The notes under the pieces: generated by a model
Told to the model about the DNA's origin: nothing
Databases searched by the model: none
The model's input: only the letters and a program-made list of their open reading frames with translations
In this document: in pieces, positions 1 through 8,484 of the stretch
Layout: each line of letters starts with the position of its first letter
How positions within the stretch are numbered: the first letter of the stretch is position 1
From: an uncultured Nioella sp.
Lineage (GTDB): Bacteria > Pseudomonadota > Alphaproteobacteria > Rhodobacterales > Rhodobacteraceae
Assembly: GCA_947498125.1 (NCBI GenBank)
Contig: CANMJH010000002.1
Coordinates: forward strand, 372,001-436,000
Length of the DNA stretch: 64,000 bases
Direction: 5' to 3'
Translations under genes and position numbers: made by a program

Positions 1-2
1 TT

Positions 3-362
3 TCAAGCAATCAGGATTTTCAGACGATCCGCAAAAAAGCTGCCCTGCTGCAAAAGCGGGAAGTTGAATTTGTGGACATCCTGCGCCGGGTGCAGACCCG
101 GGCAGAAGTGCGGATTTGGTCTCTCTCTGAATTTATTGAAGAGCCTATGGAGAACCTCCAATCCATTTTGGATGAGATAGAAGGCCCGTCACGGTCTCGT
201 CTGACCGAAGCGCCCCGTATGGTCAATCTTCGTGGCTTTGGGCAGTTCCTGCAAAACCTGAAAAACCAGGGAATGAACCCGCATGTGACCGGAGATTTCC
301 CGGTTTCTGCGGCAAGCTATAAACATAACTCGGGCGGAAACCGCCCTTATCTGGTCAGGTAA
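3..362 (+). CDS. 3' end of an unknown gene (5' end outside the window)
   Basis: The frame is open from the window edge (first complete codon at base 3) and ends with TAA at 360-362, so the start lies upstream. About 119 residues are visible. I do not recognise the family. The visible part begins with a charged, probably helical stretch (RKKAALLQKREVEFVDILRR) and ends in a basic, glycine- and asparagine-rich tail. An internal ATG at 72 exists, but the frame continues upstream of it without a stop, so it is unlikely to be the start. The sulfotransferase gene starts 3 bases after this stop, which suggests one transcript and perhaps a related role in surface carbohydrate or protein modification. 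That role is inferred from context only. Confidence 0.55.
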   Translation, partial: SSNQDFQTIRKKAALLQKREVEFVDILRRVQTRAEVRIWSLSEFIEEPMENLQSILDEIEGPSRSRLTEAPRMVNLRGFGQFLQNLKNQGMNPHVTGDFPVSAASYKHNSGGNRPYLVR

Positions 363-365
363 CAT

Positions 366-1796
366 ATGACAGATCGCTTTGACGCTTTTGTAATCTTCGC
401 CGAAATGCGGACCGGATCGAACTACCTAGAGGCCACGCTGAACGATCTGCCCGATCTGAAATGCCTGGGCGAGCTGTATAACCCTACCTTTATGGGCCAT
501 CACAACATCTTTGATATGCATGGCGTAGATATGGACCGGCGCGAAGAAAAGCCGCTTGATCTGCTTAATGCGGTTATCAACAAGACCGAGGGCGGCTTGC
601 CAGGGTTTCGGTTTTTCCATGACCATGATCCCCGTGTTCTAGATGAAATTTTGCCAGACCCGCGTATTGCGAAGGTCATCCTGACTCGCAACCCGCTGGA
701 AAGCTATGTGAGCCGCCGAATTGCGACTGAAACGGGGCAATGGCGCCTGACTGACATGAAACATCAGCGCGTTGCCAAGGTTGAATACCGGCATTGGGAA
801 TTTGAAAAGATGCTGACGGCCTTGCAGGACTTTCAAGTCACGCTTCAGCGCGGGTTGCAAAAGACCGGGCAGTCGGCGTTCTACATTCGCTACGAAGATA
901 TCAACGACGTCGAAGTTGTGAACGGCTTGGCCAAGTTTCTTGGCTCGGAGCACGAGCTGGATACAACCAATTCGAAGCTGAAAAAGCAAAACCCCTCTGA
1001 CCTTAGCCAGAAGGTAGAGAATTACGACCACATGGTTCGGTCTCTTGCCCAAATGGACAAGTTTGATCTGACTAAGACTCCGAATTTTGAGCCTGCGCGC
1101 CACCCAGGCGTACCGAATTTCGTTGCGCTGCCCCAAGGTGGGTTGATGTTTATGCCCATTCGCGGAGCGGCCGTTGATCCGATTAAGGATTGGATGGCGC
1201 AGATCGCGGGTACGGATGTCGATGGCCTTATGACGGGCATGAAGCAAAATGAGCTGCGCAAATGGATGCGGCTTAATCCGGGGCACCGAAGCTTTTCGGT
1301 CCTGCGTCATCCGCTAGAGCGGGCCTACCATGTCTTCAATTCGTGCATCGTGCCGAATGACAGGCCGATGTATTCTAAGATTCGCCGGGTTCTGCGTAAG
1401 CGGTACAGCCTCCCAATTCCCGAAGAGGGGATGATCAAAGGCTATTACGCCGATCAGCACCAAGAAGGCTTCATCGCGTTTTTGCACTTCCTCAAAGGGA
1501 ACCTCGCTGGTCAGACCAGCCTGAAGGTTGAACCGATCTGGGCCACGCAATCTGCAATTCTGCAGGGTATGTCAGGGTTCTGCCCGCCTGACCGAATTTT
1601 TCGGGAAGAAGAACTGATCCCCGGGCTGTCCGATTTGGCCAAGCAAACGACGGGCAAAGAGGTGCCATTCGATATGGCCCTGCCCGAAGAACCTTTCCCG
1701 CTGGCCGAGATCAACAATAAAGAAGTTGAGCTGCTGATCGCCGAGATTTACCGCAAAGATTTCCTAAGCTTTGGTTTTTCCACTTGGGAGGGGTGA
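366..1796 (+). CDS. Two-domain sulfotransferase-family protein
   Basis: Predicted to transfer sulfate from PAPS to a carbohydrate or other acceptor. The N-terminal half has a good PAPS 5'-phosphosulfate motif (RTGSNYLE, residues 15-22) and a 3'-phosphate motif (LTRNPLESYVSRR, near residue 105), as in NodH/Stf0-like enzymes. The C-terminal half (about residues 250-476) looks like a second sulfotransferase: a 3'-phosphate-type segment FSVLRHPLERAYHVF near residue 312 and a Sulfotransfer_2-like ending (IAEIYRKDFLSFGF). At its expected phosphate loop it has only MFMPIRGAAVDP, so the second site may be degenerate. The length of 476 residues is nearly twice that of a single domain. It follows the truncated upstream gene by 3 bases. 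Its TGA and the opposing ptsN stop together form the palindrome TGATCA. Acceptor unknown. Confidence 0.8.
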   Translation: MTDRFDAFVIFAEMRTGSNYLEATLNDLPDLKCLGELYNPTFMGHHNIFDMHGVDMDRREEKPLDLLNAVINKTEGGLPGFRFFHDHDPRVLDEILPDPRIAKVILTRNPLESYVSRRIATETGQWRLTDMKHQRVAKVEYRHWEFEKMLTALQDFQVTLQRGLQKTGQSAFYIRYEDINDVEVVNGLAKFLGSEHELDTTNSKLKKQNPSDLSQKVENYDHMVRSLAQMDKFDLTKTPNFEPARHPGVPNFVALPQGGLMFMPIRGAAVDPIKDWMAQIAGTDVDGLMTGMKQNELRKWMRLNPGHRSFSVLRHPLERAYHVFNSCIVPNDRPMYSKIRRVLRKRYSLPIPEEGMIKGYYADQHQEGFIAFLHFLKGNLAGQTSLKVEPIWATQSAILQGMSGFCPPDRIFREEELIPGLSDLAKQTTGKEVPFDMALPEEPFPLAEINNKEVELLIAEIYRKDFLSFGFSTWEG

Positions 1797-2261
1797 TCAA
1801 GTCAGCTGTGGCGCCCTGAGATCAGTCAATAACTCAAACTGAGCAGCGGGATCAGAATTTGCGCGCAGCCTTTCACAAAGTGTTTTGTCACGCAAAGTGC
1901 GAGATACCATTGCAAGTGCTTTTAGGTGCTCTGTTCCGCCATCCTCTGGCGCAAAAAGTGCAAAAACAAGGTCAACGGGTTTGTGGTCGACAGCCTCGTA
2001 ATTCACTGGGCGATCAAGCTTTATGAACGCGCCGGTCACTTGATCAATCCCCGAAAGCCGCGCGTGGGGCAATGCGACGCCATTGCCAAAACCGGTTGGG
2101 CCAAGGTTTTCGCGCTCAAGAAGCGCACAGCACACCTCGCTCGCGGTACATTTCGTCAGCGACGCAGCCATTTCGGCAACCAATTGCAGCAAGCGTTTCT
2201 TGCTGCTGATATCCGAGACCACTTTGACGGCCTCAGGTTGCAGTATCGAATTCAAATTCAT
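1797..2261 (-). CDS. ptsN: PTS IIA-like nitrogen-regulatory protein PtsN (EIIA-Ntr)
   Basis: A cytoplasmic phosphorelay protein of the nitrogen PTS, about 154 residues from the chosen ATG (MNLNSILQPEAV). The active-site histidine lies in NGVALPHARLSG, the usual EIIA-Ntr context. In the family it is phosphorylated through PtsP and NPr and adjusts potassium and nitrogen physiology and stress responses. The frame is open 24 codons further upstream, but that extension has no family resemblance and overlaps the end of hpf, so the internal ATG at 2261 is preferred. It lies 53 bases downstream of hpf on the same strand, the standard alphaproteobacterial order. Convergent with the sulfotransferase gene with no gap. 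Confidence 0.93.
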   Translation of the reverse strand: MNLNSILQPEAVKVVSDISSKKRLLQLVAEMAASLTKCTASEVCCALLERENLGPTGFGNGVALPHARLSGIDQVTGAFIKLDRPVNYEAVDHKPVDLVFALFAPEDGGTEHLKALAMVSRTLRDKTLCERLRANSDPAAQFELLTDLRAPQLT

Positions 2262-2314
2262 TGATTTGACCTTTGGAGGGGCCGGATGTCTCCGACCCCA
2301 TTCATTATTAGGCA

Positions 2315-2881
2315 CTACTTGGGGTCGATCCACCCGACATTTCCGTCTTCACGGCGGTAGACCACATTCACGCCTTCATGTCCCTCATTTCGGAACACCA
2401 AAACCGGTGCCCCCGCGATTTCCATCTGCATCACGGCTTCCCCTACCGAAAGCGATGGAATTTTCGTCTCCATTTCCGCGACGATCATTGGTTGCAGCGA
2501 CTCTGGCTCTGCTTCCTCAACGCCATCTGAAGCGGCGAGGATATACGAGGAACCAGCGAAGGTTTCAACCGGCTCTGCGCGGTCGCGATGATGATCTTTC
2601 AGCCGGCGTTTGTATCGCCTGAGCTGTTTTTCCATTTTCTCAGCACATTGGTCGAAAGACGCATAGATTTCATGTGCGCTGGCTTTGGCCGATGCCGTCA
2701 GGCCAGTGGAAAGGTGGACGGTTGTTTCACAGACATACTCGTGACCACTTCGGGAAAAAATGATCTGCGCATCGGTGGGTCTTTCAGCGTATTTTTGTAC
2801 AACGATGCCTATACTGTCTTTGACATGTACCTGCAGGGCATCGCCGATATCGATTTGTTTTCCGCTGATTTGGTAGCGCAT
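2315..2881 (-). CDS. hpf: Long-form ribosome hibernation promoting factor
   Basis: Binds the ribosome under stress or starvation and promotes inactive 100S dimers. The N-terminal RaiA/S30AE domain starts MRYQISGKQIDIGDALQ and covers about residues 1-105 (including the KMEKQLRRYKRRLKDH segment). A short linker leads to the C-terminal dimerisation domain (about 130-188, with EAVMQMEIAGAPVLVFRNE). The length of 188 residues fits the long form rather than short HPF or YfiA. An excellent AGGAGG lies 5 bases before the ATG at 2881. It stands between lptB and ptsN; in many proteobacteria rpoN sits in this neighbourhood, and it is not present here. Confidence 0.94.
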   Translation of the reverse strand: MRYQISGKQIDIGDALQVHVKDSIGIVVQKYAERPTDAQIIFSRSGHEYVCETTVHLSTGLTASAKASAHEIYASFDQCAEKMEKQLRRYKRRLKDHHRDRAEPVETFAGSSYILAASDGVEEAEPESLQPMIVAEMETKIPSLSVGEAVMQMEIAGAPVLVFRNEGHEGVNVVYRREDGNVGWIDPK

Positions 2882-3115
2882 GGGACCTCCTAAATTAAAA
2901 ACGGCCGCAACGGAGAAACCGCGCGACCGTGGGTCAGTTAGTGGATACTGGGTACGTTTATGAAGATTGCCTCAGATGTCCCGGTCCCCGTGGCGGGGCA
3001 GGTCGGAAGAGCCGTAGGTTCAAAAACGATCTCTAGCATCCCCACCATTTGGCGATGAAACAGGGCAGGCTGTCAATGTTGAGTGTGATAAGTTTTTTAA
3101 ACAGAACGTCCGGGA

Positions 3116-3880
3116 TCAGGTGATCTTGAAGTTCTGACCCAAATAAACGCGGCGCACGTTTTCGTCGCGAACCACTTCATCGGCGCTGCCGCTCATCAAA
3201 ACGGTTCCATCATGAAGGATGTAGGCCCGGTCGACGATTTCTAGTGTCTCGCGAACATTGTGATCCGTAATCAATACGCCCAAGCCACGGGTTTTAAGGT
3301 CAGAAACCAAGGAACGGATTTCGGACACGGCGATCGGATCGACGCCCGCAAAAGGCTCATCCAGCAACACGTATCGCGGGTTTGACGCCAAACAGCGCGC
3401 AATTTCAGCGCGGCGCCGTTCGCCACCAGATAGCGACAAAGCGGGGGCTGCGCGCAAATGTGTGATTGAGAAATCCGACAGCAATTCTTCAAGCCGTTCC
3501 TGGCGTTTGTGCTTGTCGCGCTCGGTGATTTCGAGAATCGCTGTGATGTTTTCTTCGACAGACAGCCCACGAAAGATCGACATTTCCTGCGGCAGATAGC
3601 CGATTCCGGCCTTGGCGCGGCGGTACATCGGCAGGCGGGTGATATCCTGACCATCAAGAATGACGGACCCACCTTCCGGCGAGACCAGACCAGCGATGGA
3701 ATAGAAACACGTGGTCTTGCCTGACCCATTGGGCCCCAACAACGCCACAACCTCGCCGCGCCCAAGCTCAAGCGTCACGTCCCGAATAACCGGGCGTTTG
3801 CGATAGCTTTTGCGCAGATTGCTGATGAACAGGCCTTGTTGGCCCTCAGCAATCGTGAGGTCAGGTTTCGTGCTGGGCAT
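3116..3880 (-). CDS. lptB: LPS export ABC transporter ATP-binding protein LptB
   Basis: Cytoplasmic ATPase that powers extraction of lipopolysaccharide from the inner membrane with LptF/LptG. All ABC ATPase motifs are visible in 254 residues: Walker A GPNGSGKTT near residue 49, the Q-loop in YLPQEMSIF, signature LSGGERRR, Walker B YVLLDEPFAGVDP and the switch histidine in LITDHNVRETL. The DHNVRETL and YILHDGTVL segments are typical of LptB. It starts 3 bases after lptA and forms the lptC-lptA-lptB unit. A gap of 234 bases separates it from hpf. Confidence 0.96.
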   Translation of the reverse strand: MPSTKPDLTIAEGQQGLFISNLRKSYRKRPVIRDVTLELGRGEVVALLGPNGSGKTTCFYSIAGLVSPEGGSVILDGQDITRLPMYRRAKAGIGYLPQEMSIFRGLSVEENITAILEITERDKHKRQERLEELLSDFSITHLRAAPALSLSGGERRRAEIARCLASNPRYVLLDEPFAGVDPIAVSEIRSLVSDLKTRGLGVLITDHNVRETLEIVDRAYILHDGTVLMSGSADEVVRDENVRRVYLGQNFKIT

Positions 3881-3883
3881 CTG

Positions 3884-4372
3884 TTATTGTCCCGACGGCT
3901 GCAAAATTGTGCGGACACGGCCATGCACGGTGCCGTTTCCGGTGGTCAAATCAATCGACAAACGGTCGCCCGCAATCGTGGTTCGCCCCTGCGTGACCAA
4001 TACATCGCCCGATAAATTAACCTGCGACTCTGTAACGGAATACTCTGCGCGCTCGCCTTCTGCGGCATCTGCGCCGCGGGTCAAAAGCACGCCGCCAGTG
4101 GCCAGAACTTCTTGTACTTGATCCGATCCATCGCCAGTTGAATACATCACCGACACCTCATCTGCGGCCATGCGCAGATCACCTTGGATCACAATAACAT
4201 TTCCGGAAAACACAGCATTTCCAGAGGCTTGGTCAACACTTAGCCCGTCAGACGTCACTTCGATAGGCTGGCTTGCATCATGTGCAACGCCGCCAAAGCC
4301 AATTGCCATTTGGGCAAAGCCCATCGTTGCGGTGGCCACAATAAGGCCCAGTGCGAAAACAATAGAGCGCAT
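3884..4372 (-). CDS. lptA: LPS transport periplasmic protein LptA
   Basis: Periplasmic bridge protein of the Lpt machine (OstA-like fold), 162 residues. A signal peptide is visible at the N-terminus (MRSIVFALGLIVATATMGFA). The rest alternates short strands: AVFSGNVIVIQGDLRMAAD, then VNLSGDVLVTQGRTTIAGD, the repeating pattern of the beta-jellyroll family. The ATG at 4372 was chosen because GGAG lies just before it and it begins a clean signal peptide; a longer reading would overlap lptC. Ten bases downstream of lptC and 3 bases before lptB. Confidence 0.88.
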   Translation of the reverse strand: MRSIVFALGLIVATATMGFAQMAIGFGGVAHDASQPIEVTSDGLSVDQASGNAVFSGNVIVIQGDLRMAADEVSVMYSTGDGSDQVQEVLATGGVLLTRGADAAEGERAEYSVTESQVNLSGDVLVTQGRTTIAGDRLSIDLTTGNGTVHGRVRTILQPSGQ

Positions 4373-4382
4373 GAAATCTCCG

Positions 4383-4979
4383 TTAATTCTGAGGTTCATA
4401 TAGCACTCGAACGCCGTCGTTGAAACTGACAACCTCATTTCCGTCCTGCAAAAGGATACGCATTGACCCTGCGTTAAGGGTTAGCCCGGGCCCTGTGAGC
4501 TCGACCGCGCCGGGGGAAACAGCATTAGATGTGGCGAGGTTTATCTCCAAAAGCTCGGTCATCAGGTTGATGCCAGTTGACGTCGTTAGGCCGACATTGC
4601 CCTCAAGTTCAGCCTCTTCTGCGGAGGGACGAAAAAGCCCGCTATCGGACACGATCAGCAACACGGAATCGGATGTAAGATCGACGCGGGCTTCAATTCC
4701 ATCGGCACGAAACTGGCTGGGCGCGGTCAAAACCGGTGCCGCAGTGTCTGCGGTAAAAATAATCTCGCGCCCATCGCTTAGCGTGCCTGCGATGCGCGGA
4801 CTACCGAGGCGTTGCTCGCGGGCAAGTTCCTGAACGTCGACGCGGGCAAACGGGATGGCCTGCTCGGGGTCGGGGGTGTGCGAAAACAAAAACAGAGTTG
4901 AGAGCAAGCCAAGCGCAAGCAAAGGCAGAATCACCTTGGTCCAAGAGACGACCCGAGAATAGGTGTTATGGCCTGCCAT
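4383..4979 (-). CDS. lptC: LPS export system protein LptC
   Basis: Single-pass inner-membrane protein that passes LPS from LptB2FG to LptA. Residues 12-33 (WTKVILPLLALGLLSTLFLF) form the membrane anchor, and the remaining 165 residues are periplasmic, beta-rich and LptC/YrbK-like (SVLLIVSDSGLF, AELEGNVGLTTSTGINLMTE). The length of 198 residues is normal. It opens the lptCAB run, 12 bases after the RNase D gene, which may share its transcript. Confidence 0.88.
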   Translation of the reverse strand: MAGHNTYSRVVSWTKVILPLLALGLLSTLFLFSHTPDPEQAIPFARVDVQELAREQRLGSPRIAGTLSDGREIIFTADTAAPVLTAPSQFRADGIEARVDLTSDSVLLIVSDSGLFRPSAEEAELEGNVGLTTSTGINLMTELLEINLATSNAVSPGAVELTGPGLTLNAGSMRILLQDGNEVVSFNDGVRVLYEPQN

Positions 4980-4991
4980 GCCCCGCGTGCC

Positions 4992-5603
4992 TTAATGGGC
5001 GAAGATGTCGATCTCGGGCCAACCGGCCAGATCAAGCTTTGCGCGCATTGGCAGGAAATCGAAACACGCATTGGCAATTTCGGTTCTGCCTTCACGCTCG
5101 AGACGTTCAAGAAACACTTCACGCAATTGGTGCAGGTACAGGACGTCCGAGGCGGCATAGTCCATCTGCGCTTGGGTCAGCTCAGCCGCGCCCCAGTCGG
5201 AACTTTGTTGATGTTTCGAGATGTCGATGCCGATCAGCTCCTGACACAAGTTTTTCAGACCGTGGCGGTCCGTATAAGTACGGGTCAGTTTCGACGCGAT
5301 TTTGGTGCAAAAAACCGGTGCAGTCAGCGCGCCAAAGGCGTGGTACATTGCGGCGATGTCGAAACGGCCAAAATGGAACAGCTTTAGGACATCGGGGTTT
5401 TCCAGCATGGCGGCAAGATTGGGCGCTTTGGTTTGGCCAATCTCGACCTGGACAAGATGGGCGTTGCCGTCGCCGCCCGACATCTGAATTAGGCAAAGGC
5501 GGTCGCGCATCGGGTTGAGGCCCATGGTTTCACAATCAATCGCCACAATCGGACCCAGATCCAGACCGTCAGGAAGATCGTTTTTGTAATGGTGAATTGC
5601 CAC
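4992..5603 (-). CDS. rnd: RNase D-like 3'-5' exonuclease
   Basis: A DEDD-family 3'-5' exoribonuclease, expected to trim tRNA and other RNA ends. Exo I is AIDCETMGL (Asp and Glu near residues 23-25) and Exo III is YAASDVLYLHQL, with the Y-x3-D pattern. At 203 residues it has only the catalytic domain; the HRDC domains of E. coli RNase D are absent, which is common for the alphaproteobacterial short form. It begins with GTG (base 5603) with GAGG 8 bases upstream. Divergent from copA across about 165 bases that carry the copper promoter. Confidence 0.9.
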   Translation of the reverse strand: MAIHHYKNDLPDGLDLGPIVAIDCETMGLNPMRDRLCLIQMSGGDGNAHLVQVEIGQTKAPNLAAMLENPDVLKLFHFGRFDIAAMYHAFGALTAPVFCTKIASKLTRTYTDRHGLKNLCQELIGIDISKHQQSSDWGAAELTQAQMDYAASDVLYLHQLREVFLERLEREGRTEIANACFDFLPMRAKLDLAGWPEIDIFAH

Positions 5604-5738
5604 GGGATTGGCCTCGCTCTTGTTTCATGTTGCGCCGGTACGGGGTTCTATCTGGCGCATGGATGTGCCCCAGACAATTGTTTTTCGGAAATTAAACAGG
5701 AACGAGCGGAAAAATTCATGGCTTGGCGGCGTTCTGGC

Positions 5739-5769
5739 TTGACCTTCCAGTCACTGGAACCCCTATCTG
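5739..5769 (+). promoter_or_regulatory. MerR/CueR-type copper-responsive promoter of copA-cueR
   Basis: A -35 box TTGACC (5739-5744) and a -10 box TATCTG (5764-5769) are separated by 19 bases, the over-long spacer typical of MerR-family promoters. The spacer contains the perfect inverted repeat TTCCAG-TCA-CTGGAA (5745-5759). This closely resembles known CueR-controlled copA promoters, and a cueR gene lies in the operon it drives. The predicted transcript start near 5776 makes the ATG at 5770 impossible as a start for copA. Confidence 0.82.
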
Positions 5770-5802
5770 ATGTCCAGAACGCACCAAATTAGGCCCCTCA
5801 AA

Positions 5803-8049
5803 ATGGCGACTCATTCTATTACGCTAAATATCCAAGGCATGACTTGTGCAGGCTGCGCCGGCCGGGTTGAGCGGGCTTTGGTCGCAGAAAAGGGCGTGAC
5901 GAAGGTTGCCGTAAATCTAGCGACAGACACGGCGCGGGTGGATTTTGAGGATGGGGCAACCTCGGTTAGTGCGATCGCTGCGGCGTCGACCGAAGCCGGA
6001 TATGCGGCAGAGCCCGCAGGGTCGTCCAGTGATCGGGATCTGGAGGATCGGCGCGCGGACGAGCTTGCCCACCTGACGCGTAACACGTGGCTTTCTGCAA
6101 TTTTGGCACTGCCGATTTTTGCCATTGAAATGGGCGGCCACATGATCCCCGTGCTGCACCATTTTATCGCGGGCACAATCGGTCAGCAGGCCAGTTGGGT
6201 CATCCAGTTTTGCCTTGCATCTGCGGTCTTGGCCGGGCCAGGCCGCATGTTTTACGCCAAAGGCTATCCTGCATTGCTCAAGGGCGCGCCGGATATGAAC
6301 AGCCTTGTCGCGTTGGGCACATCCGCCGCGTTCCTCTATTCTTCTGTGGCGACGTTTCTTCCAAACCTTTTGCCCGGCGCTGCACGTGCGGTCTATTTTG
6401 AGGCTGCGGTAGTGATCGTCGTTCTGATCCTTGTTGGTCGTCTGCTTGAGGCGCGGGCGAAAGCAAAAACTGGCGCGGCTATTCGGGCGCTGGCCAAGCT
6501 GCAACCGCGAGAGGCCAAAGTTATTCGTGAGGGGCGCGAGGTTTCTATTGGCATTGATGACCTCAAAGCTGGGGATGTGATTCAGATAAGACCCGGTGAG
6601 CGATTGCCGACCGATGGCGTGGTTACTCAAGGCCAATCTCATGTCGATGAAAGCATGATCAGCGGTGAGCCCCTCCCGGTTGAGGTCGCCGAAGGCACCG
6701 CCGTCACAGGCGGCACAATCAATGGCACCGGCAGCTTTCAGTTTCGCGCGACACGTGTTGGGGCCGAAACGACCCTCGCCCAAATCATCCGCATGGTCGA
6801 AGATGCACAAGGCGCAAAGCTGCCTATCCAATCATTGGCTGACAAAATCGTCCGTTGGTTTGTGCCCGTAATTTTAGGCATTGCGGCCCTGACAACGATT
6901 ATGTGGCTCGTTTTTGGGCCAGAGCCTCGGATCAGCTATGCCTTGGTCGCCGCTGTGTCGGTTCTGATCATCGCCTGCCCGTGTGCGATGGGATTGGCTA
7001 CACCAACGTCGATCATGGTGGGCACTGGGCGCGCCGCTGAAATGGGCGTGCTATTTCGAAATGGCGCTGCGCTGCAAAGTCTAAGTGATGTAGATATTGT
7101 GGCCTTTGATAAAACAGGAACGATCACCGCGGGTCGTCCAGAATTCTCGGACATAGCGGTAGAGCCGGGGTTTGACCGGAGCGACCTTTTGCGCGTGATC
7201 GCAGCGCTTGAAGCCAAATCCGAGCACCCGATAGCCCACGCCATTTGCCGTGCAGCCCAGGGGCAGGAATTGCCCGAGGTGAGCCGATTTCAATCCGTCA
7301 CAGGCTTTGGCCTGCTGGCCACGATCAACGGCAAAGACGTCGCGATTGGCGCGGAACGGTTGATGCATGATCAAGGCGTAGTCCTTCCTGCGGGCGTAAC
7401 AGATTGCGCAGCGGACCTGTCGGAAAGCGGGCGAACAGTTCTTTTCGCGGCAGTCGGAGGTCGGCTTGCAGCGATGATTTCTGTGAGTGATCCGATTAAA
7501 CCTGACAGTAAATCTGCTATCGCGGCGCTCAAGGCCCTCGGGTTTGAAGTTGCCTTGATTTCTGGAGACCGGACAGCAACCGCGCAGGCCGTAGGTCGAG
7601 ACGTTGGAATTGATCACGTGATTGGTGATGTCTTGCCCGGAGGTAAAGTCGATGCACTGCTCCAGCTGGCCAATGGGGGCCGCAAGGTTGCCTTTGTCGG
7701 CGATGGTATTAACGACGCGCCTGCGTTGGCCCATGCAGATGTGGGAATTGCAATTGGCACTGGAACCGATGTCGCGCTGGAATCGGCGGATCTTGCCCTT
7801 ATGTCTGGTGATATTTCAGGTGTTCGGACAGCCATTGAGGTGTCTCGTCAAACGATGCGGAATATTCGCCAAAACCTGTTTTGGGCCTTCGGCTATAACG
7901 TGGCACTTATCCCGATTGCTGCGGGCGTCCTTTATCCCGCATTCGGGCTGCTGCTTTCGCCCGTTCTTGCTGCGGGCGCGATGTCTCTTTCATCGGTCTT
8001 TGTCGTCACAAATGCGCTGAGGTTGCGGACTATGAAAGGATCGACATGA
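5803..8049 (+). CDS. copA: Cu(+)-exporting P1B-type ATPase CopA
   Basis: Inner-membrane pump that exports cytosolic Cu(+). Residues count from ATG 5803 (748 in all). One N-terminal heavy-metal domain carries GMTCAGC (C15, C18). It also has the transmembrane CPC (residues 392-394), the phosphorylation motif DKTGT (D436) and the hinge GDGINDAP (633-640). The last two membrane helices contain the Cu(+)-specific YN and MSLSSVFVVTNALRL signatures. An in-frame ATG at 5770 lies inside the promoter and would precede the transcript start, so 5803 is the better start. The stop overlaps cueR by ATGA. Only one metal-binding domain is present, where two are common. Confidence 0.95.
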   Translation: MATHSITLNIQGMTCAGCAGRVERALVAEKGVTKVAVNLATDTARVDFEDGATSVSAIAAASTEAGYAAEPAGSSSDRDLEDRRADELAHLTRNTWLSAILALPIFAIEMGGHMIPVLHHFIAGTIGQQASWVIQFCLASAVLAGPGRMFYAKGYPALLKGAPDMNSLVALGTSAAFLYSSVATFLPNLLPGAARAVYFEAAVVIVVLILVGRLLEARAKAKTGAAIRALAKLQPREAKVIREGREVSIGIDDLKAGDVIQIRPGERLPTDGVVTQGQSHVDESMISGEPLPVEVAEGTAVTGGTINGTGSFQFRATRVGAETTLAQIIRMVEDAQGAKLPIQSLADKIVRWFVPVILGIAALTTIMWLVFGPEPRISYALVAAVSVLIIACPCAMGLATPTSIMVGTGRAAEMGVLFRNGAALQSLSDVDIVAFDKTGTITAGRPEFSDIAVEPGFDRSDLLRVIAALEAKSEHPIAHAICRAAQGQELPEVSRFQSVTGFGLLATINGKDVAIGAERLMHDQGVVLPAGVTDCAADLSESGRTVLFAAVGGRLAAMISVSDPIKPDSKSAIAALKALGFEVALISGDRTATAQAVGRDVGIDHVIGDVLPGGKVDALLQLANGGRKVAFVGDGINDAPALAHADVGIAIGTGTDVALESADLALMSGDISGVRTAIEVSRQTMRNIRQNLFWAFGYNVALIPIAAGVLYPAFGLLLSPVLAAGAMSLSSVFVVTNALRLRTMKGST

Positions 8050-8432
8050 ACATCGGTGAAGTCTCGAAACGCGCAAATCTGCCAGCGAAAACCATTCGCT
8101 ATTACGAAGATGTTGGATTGATTTCGCCAGAGCGACGCGAAAATGGCTACCGTGAATTTGGCGAAGTTGAGCTGAACAAACTGGTCTTTATAGGCCACGC
8201 TCGTGCATTGGGGTTTGGGATGAGCGAATGTCGCGACCTCTTGGCGCTTTATGAAGATGACGCGCGCGAAAGCGCCGAAGTCAAAAAAATCGCGCGGAAC
8301 CATTTGGTGCAAATCGAAGAGAAAATCGCCGATCTGCAACGGATGCACGGAACGTTAAGCGATCTAATCTCTGCATGCGCCGGGGATGAACGCCCAAATT
8401 GTCCGATCCTGAACCAGCTTTCTGCCAGTTGA
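8046..8432 (+). CDS. cueR: Copper-responsive MerR-family regulator CueR
   Basis: DNA-binding activator of copper efflux, 128 residues. The N-terminal winged helix-turn-helix begins MNIGEVSKRANLPAKTIRYYEDVGL. A long dimerisation helix follows (about 80-110). The C-terminal metal loop CAGDERPNC has C111 and C119, the C-x7-C spacing of CueR for Cu(I), Ag(I) or Au(I). Translationally coupled to copA through ATGA. The promoter with the CueR-like inverted repeat upstream of copA implies autoregulation of both genes. Confidence 0.92.
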   Translation: MNIGEVSKRANLPAKTIRYYEDVGLISPERRENGYREFGEVELNKLVFIGHARALGFGMSECRDLLALYEDDARESAEVKKIARNHLVQIEEKIADLQRMHGTLSDLISACAGDERPNCPILNQLSAS

Positions 8433-8484
8433 TCCTACGTCCATATCGAGATGCTGGATGATGATCCCACGAAAGTGCAAATTC

